Positions 22,254-31,115 of a DNA stretch of 49,628 nucleotides are shown here, one piece after another. Made by a program: the position numbers and the translations under genes. Each line of letters opens with the position of its first letter. The first letter of the stretch is position 1. The notes under the pieces were generated by a model that ran no database searches, had not been told where the DNA came from, and was given only the letters and a program-made list of their open reading frames with translations. This DNA is from Candidatus Nealsoniibacteriota bacterium (lineage in GTDB: Bacteria; Patescibacteriota; Minisyncoccia; Minisyncoccales; PWPS01): positions 160,210-209,837 of the forward strand of contig PWHW01000002.1 of the NCBI GenBank assembly GCA_003555075.1. The letters run 5' to 3'.

Positions 22254-22261
22254 ATAATCCA

Positions 22262-22289
22262 TTTACAAAATATTTTTTTATTGTATTAT
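22262..22289 (+). promoter_or_regulatory. Promoter of the small gene at 22322
   Basis: TTTACA (22262-22267), 16 bases, then TATTAT (22284-22289). A strong Shine-Dalgarno sequence AAGGAGGG follows before the ATG. Confidence 0.65.
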
Positions 22290-22321
22290 ATAGCAAAGAA
22301 ATTCAAGAAGGAGGGTTTAAT

Positions 22322-22534
22322 ATGCAGATCTATTCCGCGCCAAAGAGTGTACTTGAGGACGAAAAGAAGAAAAAAACTCTGAAAATAATGGAATCCGTAG
22401 GAGTAAGAATAGAAGAAAAAGAAGATAGGGTCGATGTACATTTCTTAAACGGAGTGGATGTAAGAGCACTGATGGAAAAATTTCCGGAAGTGGAAGAATT
22501 GAATTTAAAAAAGCTCTTTGAGAGGGTCAAATAA
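22322..22534 (+). CDS. Small protein with strong ribosome site, unknown
   Basis: This 70-aa soluble protein alternates predicted helices and strands (KKTLKIMESVGVRIEEKEDRVDVHFLNGVDVRALMEKFPEVEELNLKKLFE) and ends basic. I recognise no family. It is monocistronic with its own promoter, a strong Shine-Dalgarno sequence and a terminator immediately after, which resembles the other well-expressed single genes in the window rather than the operon genes. Confidence 0.7.
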   Translation: MQIYSAPKSVLEDEKKKKTLKIMESVGVRIEEKEDRVDVHFLNGVDVRALMEKFPEVEELNLKKLFERVK

Positions 22535-22544
22535 TGACCATAAA

Positions 22545-22571
22545 AACCGAGAATATTTTCTCGGTTTTTTT
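22545..22571 (+). terminator. Rho-independent terminator after the 22322 gene
   Basis: A perfect 9-bp stem AACCGAGAA/TTCTCGGTT with a TATT loop and a T run. Confidence 0.94.
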
Positions 22572-22675
22572 ATATATTGCTGCCAATAAGCAAGTTCTGT
22601 TGTAAGATGGAAAAGTATTTATCTTTAAGTGGAAAAGATGTATATTGAATAAGAAATTATATTTTGATATTCTCA

Positions 22676-23287
22676 ATGAAGGTGAAAACATATTGCTTTG
22701 ATTTTGATGGCACGATAGCTGACACCGTCCCCATTATCACGGGAACAATGAGAGGGTTTCTTAAAGAGAGAAAAGAAAGAGAGGATGGTGAAAAGTTTTT
22801 GCAGATGATAAGGGATGGGGGAGTCGAGGAAGCGCTTGAAGATACGAATATTCCCCGATATAAACTATTTTTTTTATACAGGGAAGTAAGAAAAAGGATG
22901 GAGAAGGAGATTTCGGAAGCTGTTGTTAAAGAAGGGATGAAAGATGTTATCTGTAATCTAAAGAAAGATGGTAATAGGCTGGGAATATTGACTTCCAATT
23001 CGCAAAGCAATGTGATAGGCTTCCTTAAGAAGAATGACCTGCTGGTCTTTGATTTCATAAAAGAGTCGGGGTTATTCGGAAAAGGGAGGGAACTTAAAAA
23101 ATTAAAAAGAAAAGGAGGGATTTTTATTTATATTGGCGACGAGGTAAGAGATATAAAGGCCGGGAAAAAGGCTGGCGCAATAACAATTGCCGTTCCATGG
23201 GGTCTTGGCTTAAAAAAATCTTTATCCCGCTCCGGTCCGAATGTATTAATAGAGAAGCCCGTCGATCTATTGAAACTCTCTTTTTAA
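22676..23287 (+). CDS. HAD-family phosphatase (phosphoglycolate phosphatase-like)
   Basis: The ATG at 22676 (MKVKTYCFDFDGTIADT) is preferred over the TTG of the track because it puts the catalytic motif at the usual distance from the start. The 203-aa protein has HAD motif I DFDGT (nucleophile and acid-base Asp), a helical cap, motif II LTSNSQ, a motif III lysine region GRELKKLKRKGG, and motif IV YIGDEVRDIKAGKKAG. The family dephosphorylates small metabolites; a role near glycogen metabolism is only suggested by the following cluster. Confidence 0.88.
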   Translation: MKVKTYCFDFDGTIADTVPIITGTMRGFLKERKEREDGEKFLQMIRDGGVEEALEDTNIPRYKLFFLYREVRKRMEKEISEAVVKEGMKDVICNLKKDGNRLGILTSNSQSNVIGFLKKNDLLVFDFIKESGLFGKGRELKKLKRKGGIFIYIGDEVRDIKAGKKAGAITIAVPWGLGLKKSLSRSGPNVLIEKPVDLLKLSF

Positions 23288-23292
23288 AGTTT

Positions 23293-23301
23293 TGATAAAA
23301 T
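23293..23301 (+). promoter_or_regulatory. Extended -10 promoter of the glycogen cluster
   Basis: TG-A-TAAAAT lies 15 bases before the ATG of the GT4 gene; the predicted leader is about 9 bases, too short for a normal ribosome site. Confidence 0.55.
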
Positions 23302-23316
23302 TTTTGTCATATTATT

Positions 23317-24522
23317 ATGGGAAAGAAGGTGCTTATGTTCGGTTGGGAGCTTCCGCCCCAAAATAGCGGGGGACTGGGGGTGGCTTGCTTGGGGCTTGCA
23401 AAGGGTCTGTCAAGAAAGAGCACAGAGATTACGTTTGTTCTTCCCAGAAAAAGTGAAGAAAACCCTTTTTTCCGTATCATTCCTGCCGGAACTTATTATA
23501 AAAAGAAAATAGAAGTGAACTCAATTTTATCTCCCTATCTTAACGAGAAAAGTTATAAAAGTGCTTTATCAAAAGAGGAGAATGATCTATACGGGAGAGA
23601 TCTTTTTGATGAGGTTGCAAGGTACAGAAAGCAAGGAGGGATAATTGCCAAAGGAGAAGTGTTTGATATTATTCATGCTCATGATTGGCTATCCTTTGGA
23701 GCGGGGATAGAGGCTAAAAGAGTATCCGGAAAACCTCTTGTGGCCCATGTGCATGCTACTGAGTTTGACAGAGGAGGAGATAGTATAAATCAAGAGGTAT
23801 ACTTAAGAGAGAAGGAGGGAATGGAGGTGGCGGACAAGGTAATAGCGGTGAGTAATTACACAAAAGGAATCATAACCAATCATTACGGAATAGATCCGAA
23901 AAAGGTTGAAGTGGTGCACAACGGAGCGGGTTTCCTGGAAAAAGGGGACGAAAACTCAAGCGAGATACATAGATTAAAACGAGAGGGTAAGAGAGTGGTG
24001 CTTTTTGTGGGCAGGTTAACGCTCCAGAAAGGTCCTGATTATTTCATTCGTGCTGCAAAAAGAGTTTGTGATATCTCGGATGATGTTTATTTTGTTATTT
24101 CGGGTTCGGGGGATATGGAGACGCAGTTAATGAGAGAAGTTGCCGGAATGGGTATTTCGGATAAAGTATTTTTTACAGGATTTTTGCGTGGAGAAAAGCT
24201 TAGGAGAATCTATAGAGAAGCCGATCTTTTTGTTATGCCCTCTGTTTCGGAACCTTTTGGGCTTACGCCGCTTGAATCGATAATAAATGGCACACCTGTG
24301 CTTTTGTCCAGACAATCCGGAGTATCGGAAGTACTTTCTCATGCTTTGAAAGTTGATTTTTGGGATATAGATGAAATGGCAAGTAAGATCTTATCTGTTT
24401 TAGAGTACAAACCCCTTTCACCTTGTCTTGTAGAAAATGGTAAAAAAGAGGTAGAAGGTATCACATGGGATGATGCTGCGGATAAGTGCGTAGCGGTGTA
24501 CAATGACCTTTTGAGCCGGTAA
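23317..24522 (+). CDS. GT4-family glycosyltransferase (glycogen/starch synthase-like)
   Basis: This 401-aa enzyme has the GT-B fold. The N-terminal domain starts with MFGWELPPQNSGGLGVACLGLAKGL, the acceptor-binding glycine loop also found in starch-synthase-like enzymes, and contains HAHDWLSFG. The C-terminal domain has VVLFVGRLTLQKGPDYFIRAA and the donor-binding FVMPSVSEPFGLTPLESIINGTPVLLS with the E-x7-E pattern. Its place before GH57, GT3 and GH133 genes suggests it elongates or primes alpha-glucan, possibly making or using maltodextrin. The sugar donor is not determinable. Confidence 0.88.
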   Translation: MGKKVLMFGWELPPQNSGGLGVACLGLAKGLSRKSTEITFVLPRKSEENPFFRIIPAGTYYKKKIEVNSILSPYLNEKSYKSALSKEENDLYGRDLFDEVARYRKQGGIIAKGEVFDIIHAHDWLSFGAGIEAKRVSGKPLVAHVHATEFDRGGDSINQEVYLREKEGMEVADKVIAVSNYTKGIITNHYGIDPKKVEVVHNGAGFLEKGDENSSEIHRLKREGKRVVLFVGRLTLQKGPDYFIRAAKRVCDISDDVYFVISGSGDMETQLMREVAGMGISDKVFFTGFLRGEKLRRIYREADLFVMPSVSEPFGLTPLESIINGTPVLLSRQSGVSEVLSHALKVDFWDIDEMASKILSVLEYKPLSPCLVENGKKEVEGITWDDAADKCVAVYNDLLSR

Positions 24523-24584
24523 ACATTACAAATATATATAACCCATATTGCAAAAAGAAGTTTATATTTGCAAATTTCAAGATC

Positions 24585-25829
24585 ATGCCTTCTGTTTGTT
24601 TTTACTTTCAAGTTCATCAACCTTTCAGAATAAGAAGATACAGTTTCTTCGATATAGGAACCAATGCTTCTTACTTCAGTGAAGAAGGGGGTGATGATCT
24701 TAATAACAAGAGGGTAATGAAAAAGGTGGCGGAAAAATGTTATTTACCTACAAACAAGATACTTTTACAACTTCTTAAAGAGTATCCTGAATTTCGTATA
24801 AGTTTTTCTTTTTCAGGGGTTTCCATAGAGCAGATGGAAAAGTATGCCCCAGAGGTGCTAAAAAGTTTTCGTGATCTTGTAGATACGGGAAAGGTAGAGG
24901 TGCTCTCTGAAACCTATTATCATTCGCTTGCTTTTCTTCATTCCAAAGAAGAGTTTCGAGAGCAAACGGAAATGAATAAGAGGAAGATCGAAGAAGTGTT
25001 CTCCGTTAAACCAAGAATGTTCCGTTGTACAGAACTTGCCTACAGTAACGATATCGCAAAAGAAGCAAAGGAAATGGGTTTTGAAGGAATATTGGGAGAG
25101 GGTGTCGATCAGATTCTCGGATGGAGGAACCCCAATTTTCTTTATAAGCCGAAAGATGTTGATATGAGTTTATTCCTTAAGAATTACAGGCTTTCGGATG
25201 ATATAGCTTTTCGCTTCTCGGAAAGAACGTGGAAGGAGTATCCTCTTACGGCAGATAAATTTGCTCGCTGGATATCAAAGGTCAACGGTAACGGGGAGAT
25301 TGTCAACCTTTTCATGGATTATGAAACTTTTGGGGAGCACCAGTGGGAGGATACGGGAATCTTTGAATTCTTAAAGAACCTCCCGAAAGAAGTGTTAAAG
25401 AATAAAGATAATGATTTTGCGACCCTAACAGAGTGTGTAGAAAGATATTCCATAAAAGATGAGGTGGATGTTCCCTACATAACCTCTTGGGCTGATCTGG
25501 AAAGGGACCTTTCTGCTTGGGTTGGTAATGAAATGCAAAGAGATGCTCTTTCTAAGCTTTATAAAATGGAAAAAGATGTGATTTCCACGGGAGACGAGGA
25601 AATAATCGATACTTGGAGAAAATTTCAAACCTCTGATCAATTCTATTACATGAGTACCAAAGGAATGGGTTGCGGGGAGGTTCATAACTATTTTAATCCT
25701 TACAAATCTCCTTATGATGCCTTTATATCTTTTATGAATGCTTTGAATGATTTTAAGTTGAAAGTGGAAGATAAAAAGAAGAAAAAAAGATCTCCCAAGG
25801 GGCGTAGTAAGAGCAAATTAAAAAAATAA
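24585..25829 (+). CDS. Glycoside hydrolase family 57 alpha-glucan enzyme
   Basis: This 414-aa protein matches GH57, which holds alpha-amylases, 4-alpha-glucanotransferases and branching enzymes. The conserved regions are visible: FYFQVHQPF (region 1, His11), FSFSG (region 2), RCTELAYSND with the putative nucleophile Glu150 (region 3), and LFMDYETFGEHQW with the acid-base Asp245 (region 4). The C-terminus is a basic, Lys-rich tail. The length is like the short amylase-type group. It could process glycogen in this cluster, either degrading it or acting as branching enzyme. Confidence 0.92.
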   Translation: MPSVCFYFQVHQPFRIRRYSFFDIGTNASYFSEEGGDDLNNKRVMKKVAEKCYLPTNKILLQLLKEYPEFRISFSFSGVSIEQMEKYAPEVLKSFRDLVDTGKVEVLSETYYHSLAFLHSKEEFREQTEMNKRKIEEVFSVKPRMFRCTELAYSNDIAKEAKEMGFEGILGEGVDQILGWRNPNFLYKPKDVDMSLFLKNYRLSDDIAFRFSERTWKEYPLTADKFARWISKVNGNGEIVNLFMDYETFGEHQWEDTGIFEFLKNLPKEVLKNKDNDFATLTECVERYSIKDEVDVPYITSWADLERDLSAWVGNEMQRDALSKLYKMEKDVISTGDEEIIDTWRKFQTSDQFYYMSTKGMGCGEVHNYFNPYKSPYDAFISFMNALNDFKLKVEDKKKKKRSPKGRSKSKLKK

Positions 25830-25840
25830 TCAAGGAAAAT

Positions 25841-27646
25841 ATGTATTATAACAACAATCTCGAAAAAGTTGCCCCCAAGTCCGATAAATTGTTCGAGGTA
25901 TCTTTTGAGGTTTGTAATAGAGTAGGAGGAATATATCGTGTATTAGAATCGAAGGCGAGCAGAATGATAGATAGTTATGGAGATAAGTATTTCCTTATAG
26001 GTCCTTATTACGAGGAAAAGGCAAAAGGAGAATTCAGGGAAGAGGAGCCTCCGGAGAGAATGGGAAGGGTTTTCGATAAGATGAAAAGAGAGGGGGTGGA
26101 TTGTTATTATGGAAGGTGGCTTGTAAAGGGGAAGCCGGTAGCAATACTGGTCGACTTCAAAAACTATTTCCCCAAGGTGAATGAAATAAAAAAGGAGATG
26201 TGGGATCATTTTGGTATAGACTCTCTTGATGCGGGACATGATTTTGATGAGCCGACATGCTTCTCATATGCCGTGGGAAAGTTCTTGCAGGAAATTTCTT
26301 TGGAGTATGAGGGCGAAAAGTTGGTCAGTCATTTTCATGAATGGCTCACGGGAATGGCGCTACTCTTCCTTGGCATGAAGAATGTGAAAATGAAGAGGGT
26401 TTTCACCACTCATGCTACAAGTTTAGGCCGAACACTGGCGTTCAATAGTATTAATTTTTATACCTCAATAGATGACATAGAGCCTGAAAAAGAGGCAAAA
26501 AACTACGGAGTAACAGCAAAGCATTTAACGGAGAAAGCTGCTGCCAAGGAAGCGGAGGTGTTCACTACGGTGAGTGAGATCACCGGCATGGAAGCAAAGA
26601 ACTTCCTAGGAAGGGAGCCGGATTTGATCTTGCCCAACGGACTCGATATTGAAAAGTTCTTGAGCTTTGAAGACATAGCGGTCAAACACCGTTTGCAAAG
26701 AAGAAGGCTTAGAAATTTTGTTGCCTCTTATTTCTTTCCTTATTATACTTTTGACCTGGAAGAAACTTTATTCTACTTCATTATAGGGAGAAAAGAGATA
26801 CGTGCAAAAGGAATAGATGTTTTTATAGATTCTCTCGGAAAGCTAAACAAGAGAATGAAAGAAGAGGGAAGTGATCGCACCATAATATCCTTCTTTTTCA
26901 TTCCCACGGAGACCGCCGGAGTAGACCCTTCTCTTATAGAGAATGTGGAGTACTTCCGGGACTTGCAAGATTCGGTAGAAGCCTCTTTTCCGGAAATAGA
27001 AGAAAGAATTCTTCACAATATTTTATGTGAAAATGAGCTTACCAAGGAAAACCTGATCAGCGAGGATCATTTGTTTGATATAGAGAAAAAACTTCATAGA
27101 ATGAAAAGAGGGCAAGGAAGTCCCTCACTTTGCACTCATCTTCTTGCCGCTGCAAGTGATGAAATAATGGAGCATTTAAAGAGCGCCGAATTACTGAACA
27201 GAGAAGAGGATAGAGTAAAGGTTATTTATTATCCTGTTTACTTGACGGGTCACGACGGTCTTTCCAATTTGAATTATGAAGAGGCACTGGAGGCTTGCCA
27301 TATGGGAGTTTTTCCGAGTTTTTATGAGCCGTGGGGATACACACCTTTAGAAGCGGCTGCTTTGGGAGTATCTTCTGTAACTACGGATCTTGCGGGATTT
27401 GGAAGGTTCAGGGCGGGACTCGAGACCAGAGAGGATCGTCCCGGAATCTATATTCTCAAAAGAGAAAAGAAAAAAGATGAGGAGATAGTAGAAGACTTGC
27501 ACCAGTTCTTATACAGTTTCATGAAGACCACGAGACGTGAAAGAGTGGAAAATAAAATAGAGGCAAGAAAGATAGCGTCCAAAGCGGACTGGAGAAATTT
27601 TGTTTCATTTTATATAGAAGCGCATAATAAATCCTTAGAAACTTGA
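25841..27646 (+). CDS. Eukaryotic-type glycogen synthase (GT3)
   Basis: This 601-aa enzyme resembles animal and yeast glycogen synthase rather than bacterial GlgA (GT5). Hallmarks are FEVSFEVCNRVGGIYRVLESKA at the N-terminus, YFLIGPY, HFHEWLTGMALL, TTHATSLGR, the long insertion in the middle, and the donor-site segment VFPSFYEPWGYTPLEAAALGVSSVTTDLAGFG. It transfers glucose from UDP-glucose (typical of GT3) to the glycogen chain. The regulatory N- and C-terminal phosphorylation tails of animal enzymes are absent. It starts 11 bases after GH57 and ends at the start of the debranching enzyme gene. Confidence 0.93.
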   Translation: MYYNNNLEKVAPKSDKLFEVSFEVCNRVGGIYRVLESKASRMIDSYGDKYFLIGPYYEEKAKGEFREEEPPERMGRVFDKMKREGVDCYYGRWLVKGKPVAILVDFKNYFPKVNEIKKEMWDHFGIDSLDAGHDFDEPTCFSYAVGKFLQEISLEYEGEKLVSHFHEWLTGMALLFLGMKNVKMKRVFTTHATSLGRTLAFNSINFYTSIDDIEPEKEAKNYGVTAKHLTEKAAAKEAEVFTTVSEITGMEAKNFLGREPDLILPNGLDIEKFLSFEDIAVKHRLQRRRLRNFVASYFFPYYTFDLEETLFYFIIGRKEIRAKGIDVFIDSLGKLNKRMKEEGSDRTIISFFFIPTETAGVDPSLIENVEYFRDLQDSVEASFPEIEERILHNILCENELTKENLISEDHLFDIEKKLHRMKRGQGSPSLCTHLLAAASDEIMEHLKSAELLNREEDRVKVIYYPVYLTGHDGLSNLNYEEALEACHMGVFPSFYEPWGYTPLEAAALGVSSVTTDLAGFGRFRAGLETREDRPGIYILKREKKKDEEIVEDLHQFLYSFMKTTRRERVENKIEARKIASKADWRNFVSFYIEAHNKSLET

Positions 27647-27648
27647 TC

Positions 27649-29343
27649 ATGAGAATAGTCCATTCTTTAAAGCAAAAAACTGTAGAGCAAAAAGAAGTAA
27701 AGAATGAAATTCCCAGCCTTCTTGCTTTAAGCAATAAAGGGGATTATCTTTGGATGAAGGGTATTCCGGAAAGTCGCTACGAAGGGTGGTTTTGTAAACT
27801 AAAAGGCGACCTCTATAAAATAATAGAGGGGATTAATGTGGAAGGATCGGAGCCGGTATCCGAAATAAGAAATAATTTTGGTTACTTGACTCGAAAAAGG
27901 GGAGATCTTGAAGAGTTCTTCACTTTATCGAAATTGTCTCATGCTTTGGCATACGAATTGAATGAAAAAAGGAGAGTAGAAATCTTCTTTGACCAAAGAA
28001 GATCTTATGATCCCGGAGAAGGGTGTGATTACGATTTTTATATAGAAGAGGGAGCTTATATAGTGGAGTTTCATAACGGTATCTTTCTTGCAATTGATTG
28101 CGAAGAAGCTACGGACATAAGAGAAGCAATGGAGCGTTACTATCCCTACGACGAGAAGCGCATCTCTCCACCATTCTCAAAAAAGGTGCAAAAAGGAGTT
28201 TCTCTGTATGGCAAAAGATTCATTTTTGTGGCAGGTGAGAGCAAAAAGGAAGTACTTGGTCATATAAGGAAAGTTTTTATAAGAGAGGGTGCCGAAGAAT
28301 CAAAAAGAATTGATATTCATTGTGCTCAACAATCTTTGGCAGGGCTTCTGGTTTCAGAGGAAACGGGACTATATGCGGGAATACCATGGTTTTTTCAATT
28401 TTGGCCGCGAGATGAGGCTGTTTCTCTAAAATCCTTGTTTACTGTTAGCCCCAAGAAAGCCAGGGAGATATATTTTCGAATAATTGAGGATACTATGCAA
28501 AAAGGCCCGGCAGGAACAATGAATGCCGATGCAGGAGGATGGGCCTTCAAAAGAACGGAAGATTTTCTTCCTTTTTTTAGTCTTTCCGAAAAGGAAAAAG
28601 TAAGAAGGATGCTCAAAAAGTGTATTGAGGAGTGCTTATGGTCCTTTACAGAAGACGGGCTTGCTATCAGTCGCCCCCATGAAACATGGATGGATAGCTT
28701 AAGAAGGGATGGTGCAAGGATAGAGATCCAAGCAATGCGTCTTAATATGTATAAGTTGGCAGCTTCTTTGGCAAAAAGAAGGAGTGAAAAAAATCTCTAC
28801 ATGAAAATGGAGAAAGAGATGAAAGAAAAGGTGCGCAAAAGATTCTTTGACGGGAAAATGCTTTATGACGGATATTGCCCGCGCAAGAAAGAAATTGACA
28901 AGAGTATCCGCCCCAATATTTTCATCGCTGCATATATTTATCCCGATCTTCTTTCAAAGGAAGAATGGAAAAAATGTTTTGATGATGCTTTAAAAGCCCT
29001 GTGGTTACCATGGGGAGGCTTATCCACTCTAAGTAAGGACGATGATGATTTTCACGAGATTCACACAGGAGAGGACGCGCGCAGTTATCATCAAGGAGAT
29101 AGTTGGTTTTATTTAAACAACTTGGTTGCTTTGGTGTTACACCGTTTTGACAGTGAAAGATATGCCTTTCATATAGATAAAATAATGCAGGCAAGTAAGG
29201 AAGAGCTTATGTGGAAAGGAGCAATAGGCTGTCATGGGGAAGTTAGTTCGTCCAAGGAACTAAAAAGCGAAGGTTGTGCCAATCAGGCTTGGAGTAATGC
29301 TATGTACTTGGAGGCAGTAGAAGAAATAGAGGACTTAAGTTAG
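27649..29343 (+). CDS. Amylo-alpha-1,6-glucosidase / glycogen debranching enzyme (GH133)
   Basis: The ATG at 27649 is preferred over the TTG of the track; both overlap or abut the GT3 stop. The 564-aa protein matches the GH133 glucosidase half of glycogen debranching enzyme: an N-terminal beta-sandwich region (about 25-230), then the (alpha/alpha)6 domain with IPWFFQFWPRDEAVSLKSLF, GTMNADAGGWAF, SRPHETWMDSLR, IRPNIFIAAY, RSYHQGDSWFYLNN and GCANQAWSNAMYLEAVEEI. It removes the alpha-1,6 branch glucose. With GT4, GH57 and GT3 it completes a glycogen turnover set, although no phosphorylase or ADP-glucose pyrophosphorylase is seen. Confidence 0.92.
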   Translation: MRIVHSLKQKTVEQKEVKNEIPSLLALSNKGDYLWMKGIPESRYEGWFCKLKGDLYKIIEGINVEGSEPVSEIRNNFGYLTRKRGDLEEFFTLSKLSHALAYELNEKRRVEIFFDQRRSYDPGEGCDYDFYIEEGAYIVEFHNGIFLAIDCEEATDIREAMERYYPYDEKRISPPFSKKVQKGVSLYGKRFIFVAGESKKEVLGHIRKVFIREGAEESKRIDIHCAQQSLAGLLVSEETGLYAGIPWFFQFWPRDEAVSLKSLFTVSPKKAREIYFRIIEDTMQKGPAGTMNADAGGWAFKRTEDFLPFFSLSEKEKVRRMLKKCIEECLWSFTEDGLAISRPHETWMDSLRRDGARIEIQAMRLNMYKLAASLAKRRSEKNLYMKMEKEMKEKVRKRFFDGKMLYDGYCPRKKEIDKSIRPNIFIAAYIYPDLLSKEEWKKCFDDALKALWLPWGGLSTLSKDDDDFHEIHTGEDARSYHQGDSWFYLNNLVALVLHRFDSERYAFHIDKIMQASKEELMWKGAIGCHGEVSSSKELKSEGCANQAWSNAMYLEAVEEIEDLS

Positions 29344-30605
29344 ATCCTTTCTATTATTTCTTTTATTATTCTCATGTTTTCTTCGTCAAGATCTTCTTTT
29401 GTGATCTTTTGAGATACGAACAAAGCCGCAAGAGGTTTTGTTTCTTTTTTCTTGTATTCTTTATATCTTTTGGGATAGGTTCCCTCAAGGTCCTTTTTCA
29501 AAATGAAAATATCGTTCTCTTTTAAAATTTTCAGTTTTTCCTTGAAAGAGACACTTTTTTTAAGACGGGGAAACTTTTTGACTCTTGAAAGAGAGGTTGA
29601 ATTGATAGCATCTCTATCAAGCATTATAGCATAGGGGATATGGTACGCTTCACAGAGATCGGCATAAAGATCCACAGAACCCTTGCCGCTGGTATATACT
29701 ACTTTTATATCTTTGTCTTTCTCATAGAACTTATTTATCATTTCCCGCATGAAAATATGATCTGAAACTCCCTCTACCAAAAGTACTTTGTCCGAAAAAA
29801 GCATAGATGAGTTGTCGTCGTTTATCTCTTGAATGAAGCGTTGTATATCTATATTTTGCTCGGGAAATCCATACACAGAAGTGTTGTTTCTTTCGTTTCG
29901 CGCGACACGCCATGTTCTGGGGAGATGTTTTGCTTGAATAAAAGAGGGGTGATGAGTGGTAAGAAATACTTGATTGCCATGATTCTCCGTATCGAGGATA
30001 TGAAGGAATTTTTTTATAATGGAAGGATGCAGATGGCTCTCCGGTTCATCAATAAGTATGATCTTGTATTGCGGATGGAAGATGTAAAAAAGTATCACAA
30101 AAAGGCGTTTAAAACCTTCTCCCATTCTTTTGATGGACCTTTTTTTGTGGTCGGCAAAAACATTGAGAAAGAAAAGTTCTTCGCTTATTTCCACTTCCTT
30201 AAAGTAATTTTGCAAAGTAGCAGTGAACTTTTCATATGACATTGGGTGCTCTTTTTTGAATTTTTTGACCATTCTTGCTACATTCTCGTGATTCACATTA
30301 CCATCGATTCTTATAAAGTACTTCTCTTGATCAACTTCTTGTAGTCCGTGGAATTTTCTTCCCTTGCAGCCGAGCTTATATTCTTTATTGTTTTCATCTA
30401 CAAGTGTCAGATCTATATCGGCATCTTCATCTGTGAATCTTTCTTCTTCCAAGTGGGGGTCAAAAAAAAGATGAAGAGCATCCAATATGTTGGTTTTGCC
30501 GGCATTGTTGGGCCCTACCAGAACTTGAAAACGGGAAAAGTCCCTAAGGTGCATCGGATCCTTAATGCTTTTATAGTGATTGATCGATATCTCTTTTAAA
30601 TGCAT
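29340..30605 (-). CDS. OLD-family AAA ATPase with TOPRIM nuclease domain
   Basis: This 421-aa protein has an SMC/RecF-like ATPase part with Walker A VGPNNAGKTN (about 32-41), a shortened coiled region, a signature-like segment RMGEGFKRL, Walker B IILIDEPESHLHP and the switch His in LTTHHPSF. The TOPRIM part follows: VLLVEGVSDHIF (Glu) and AIMLDRDA (DxD). This is the OLD (overcoming lysogenisation defect) type. OLD proteins act in phage defence, alone or with a partner such as a UvrD-like helicase (Gabija). Here it stands alone and its stop overlaps the stop of the convergent debranching gene by a few bases. Confidence 0.88.
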   Translation of the reverse strand: MHLKEISINHYKSIKDPMHLRDFSRFQVLVGPNNAGKTNILDALHLFFDPHLEEERFTDEDADIDLTLVDENNKEYKLGCKGRKFHGLQEVDQEKYFIRIDGNVNHENVARMVKKFKKEHPMSYEKFTATLQNYFKEVEISEELFFLNVFADHKKRSIKRMGEGFKRLFVILFYIFHPQYKIILIDEPESHLHPSIIKKFLHILDTENHGNQVFLTTHHPSFIQAKHLPRTWRVARNERNNTSVYGFPEQNIDIQRFIQEINDDNSSMLFSDKVLLVEGVSDHIFMREMINKFYEKDKDIKVVYTSGKGSVDLYADLCEAYHIPYAIMLDRDAINSTSLSRVKKFPRLKKSVSFKEKLKILKENDIFILKKDLEGTYPKRYKEYKKKETKPLAALFVSQKITKEDLDEENMRIIKEIIERI

Positions 30606-30692
30606 TCGCTTATTATAAATCCTTGAAATAAAAAATCAAAATTTTTTCTTGACATTTCCGGAGAGCAAGTTATCCTTATAAACAAGGGAAGC

Positions 30693-30720
30693 TTGCAAAG
30701 TTTTGACAATAATATATAAT
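30693..30720 (+). promoter_or_regulatory. Promoter of the acidic membrane-anchored protein gene
   Basis: TTGCAA (30693-30698), 16 bases, then TATAAT (30715-30720). The leader is about 42 bases. Confidence 0.72.
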
Positions 30721-30767
30721 GATACAAGATTATTAAAGGTCGGTTTTTAACATAAAACAATTCAGGT

Positions 30768-31001
30768 ATGGACAATAAAAAGATACTCACTATAGTTGGA
30801 ATAGTTTTGGTAGTGATCGTAGTTGTTGGTGCTGTAGCCCTCATGGGAGAGCCCATAGAAGAACCTGTTGAGAATGATGAGCCCATCGAGCTTAATGATG
30901 AAGTTGAAGAAGAAGATGAAGATGTAGAAGAAGAGGAAGAAGACGAAGAAGAGGAAGAAGAGGAAGATGAAGACGAAGAAGAGGAGGAAGAGGAGGAATA
31001 A
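30768..31001 (+). CDS. Membrane-anchored protein with a poly-Glu/Asp tail
   Basis: This 77-aa protein has one membrane helix (about 6-26) and then almost only acidic residues; after residue 46 nearly every residue is Glu or Asp. The DNA of that part is a purine-rich mix of GAA, GAG, GAT and GAC, which is prone to slippage. No fold is expected. It could bind divalent cations or basic proteins at the outer membrane face. It is monocistronic, with its own promoter and a strong terminator, so it is likely a real gene and not a chance frame. Confidence 0.7.
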   Translation: MDNKKILTIVGIVLVVIVVVGAVALMGEPIEEPVENDEPIELNDEVEEEDEDVEEEEEDEEEEEEEDEDEEEEEEEE

Positions 31002-31032
31002 TTAGAGCCTAAAAACTCAACGTGAAATCAGG

Positions 31033-31063
31033 ATCCCCTCCCTTTTATAGGGAGGGGATTTTT
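31033..31063 (+). terminator. Rho-independent terminator after the acidic protein gene
   Basis: A perfect 10-bp stem ATCCCCTCCC/GGGAGGGGAT with a 7-base loop and a T run. Confidence 0.95.
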
Positions 31064-31064
31064 A

Positions 31065-31093
31065 TTGCAAAAAGATACCCAGTGTGGTACTAT
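31065..31093 (+). promoter_or_regulatory. Promoter of the GerMN genes
   Basis: TTGCAA (31065-31070), 17 bases, then TACTAT (31088-31093) with an extended -10 TG at 31085-31086. The predicted leader is about 16 bases without a Shine-Dalgarno sequence. Confidence 0.68.
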
Positions 31094-31115
31094 TTTTTAA
31101 GGATTTTTTAAAGAA

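Noticed and set aside
29340-30605. Gabija-type two-gene defence system
   Set aside because: An OLD-family gene is present, but no helicase gene is adjacent; the UvrD-type genes are more than 5 kb away among housekeeping repair genes.
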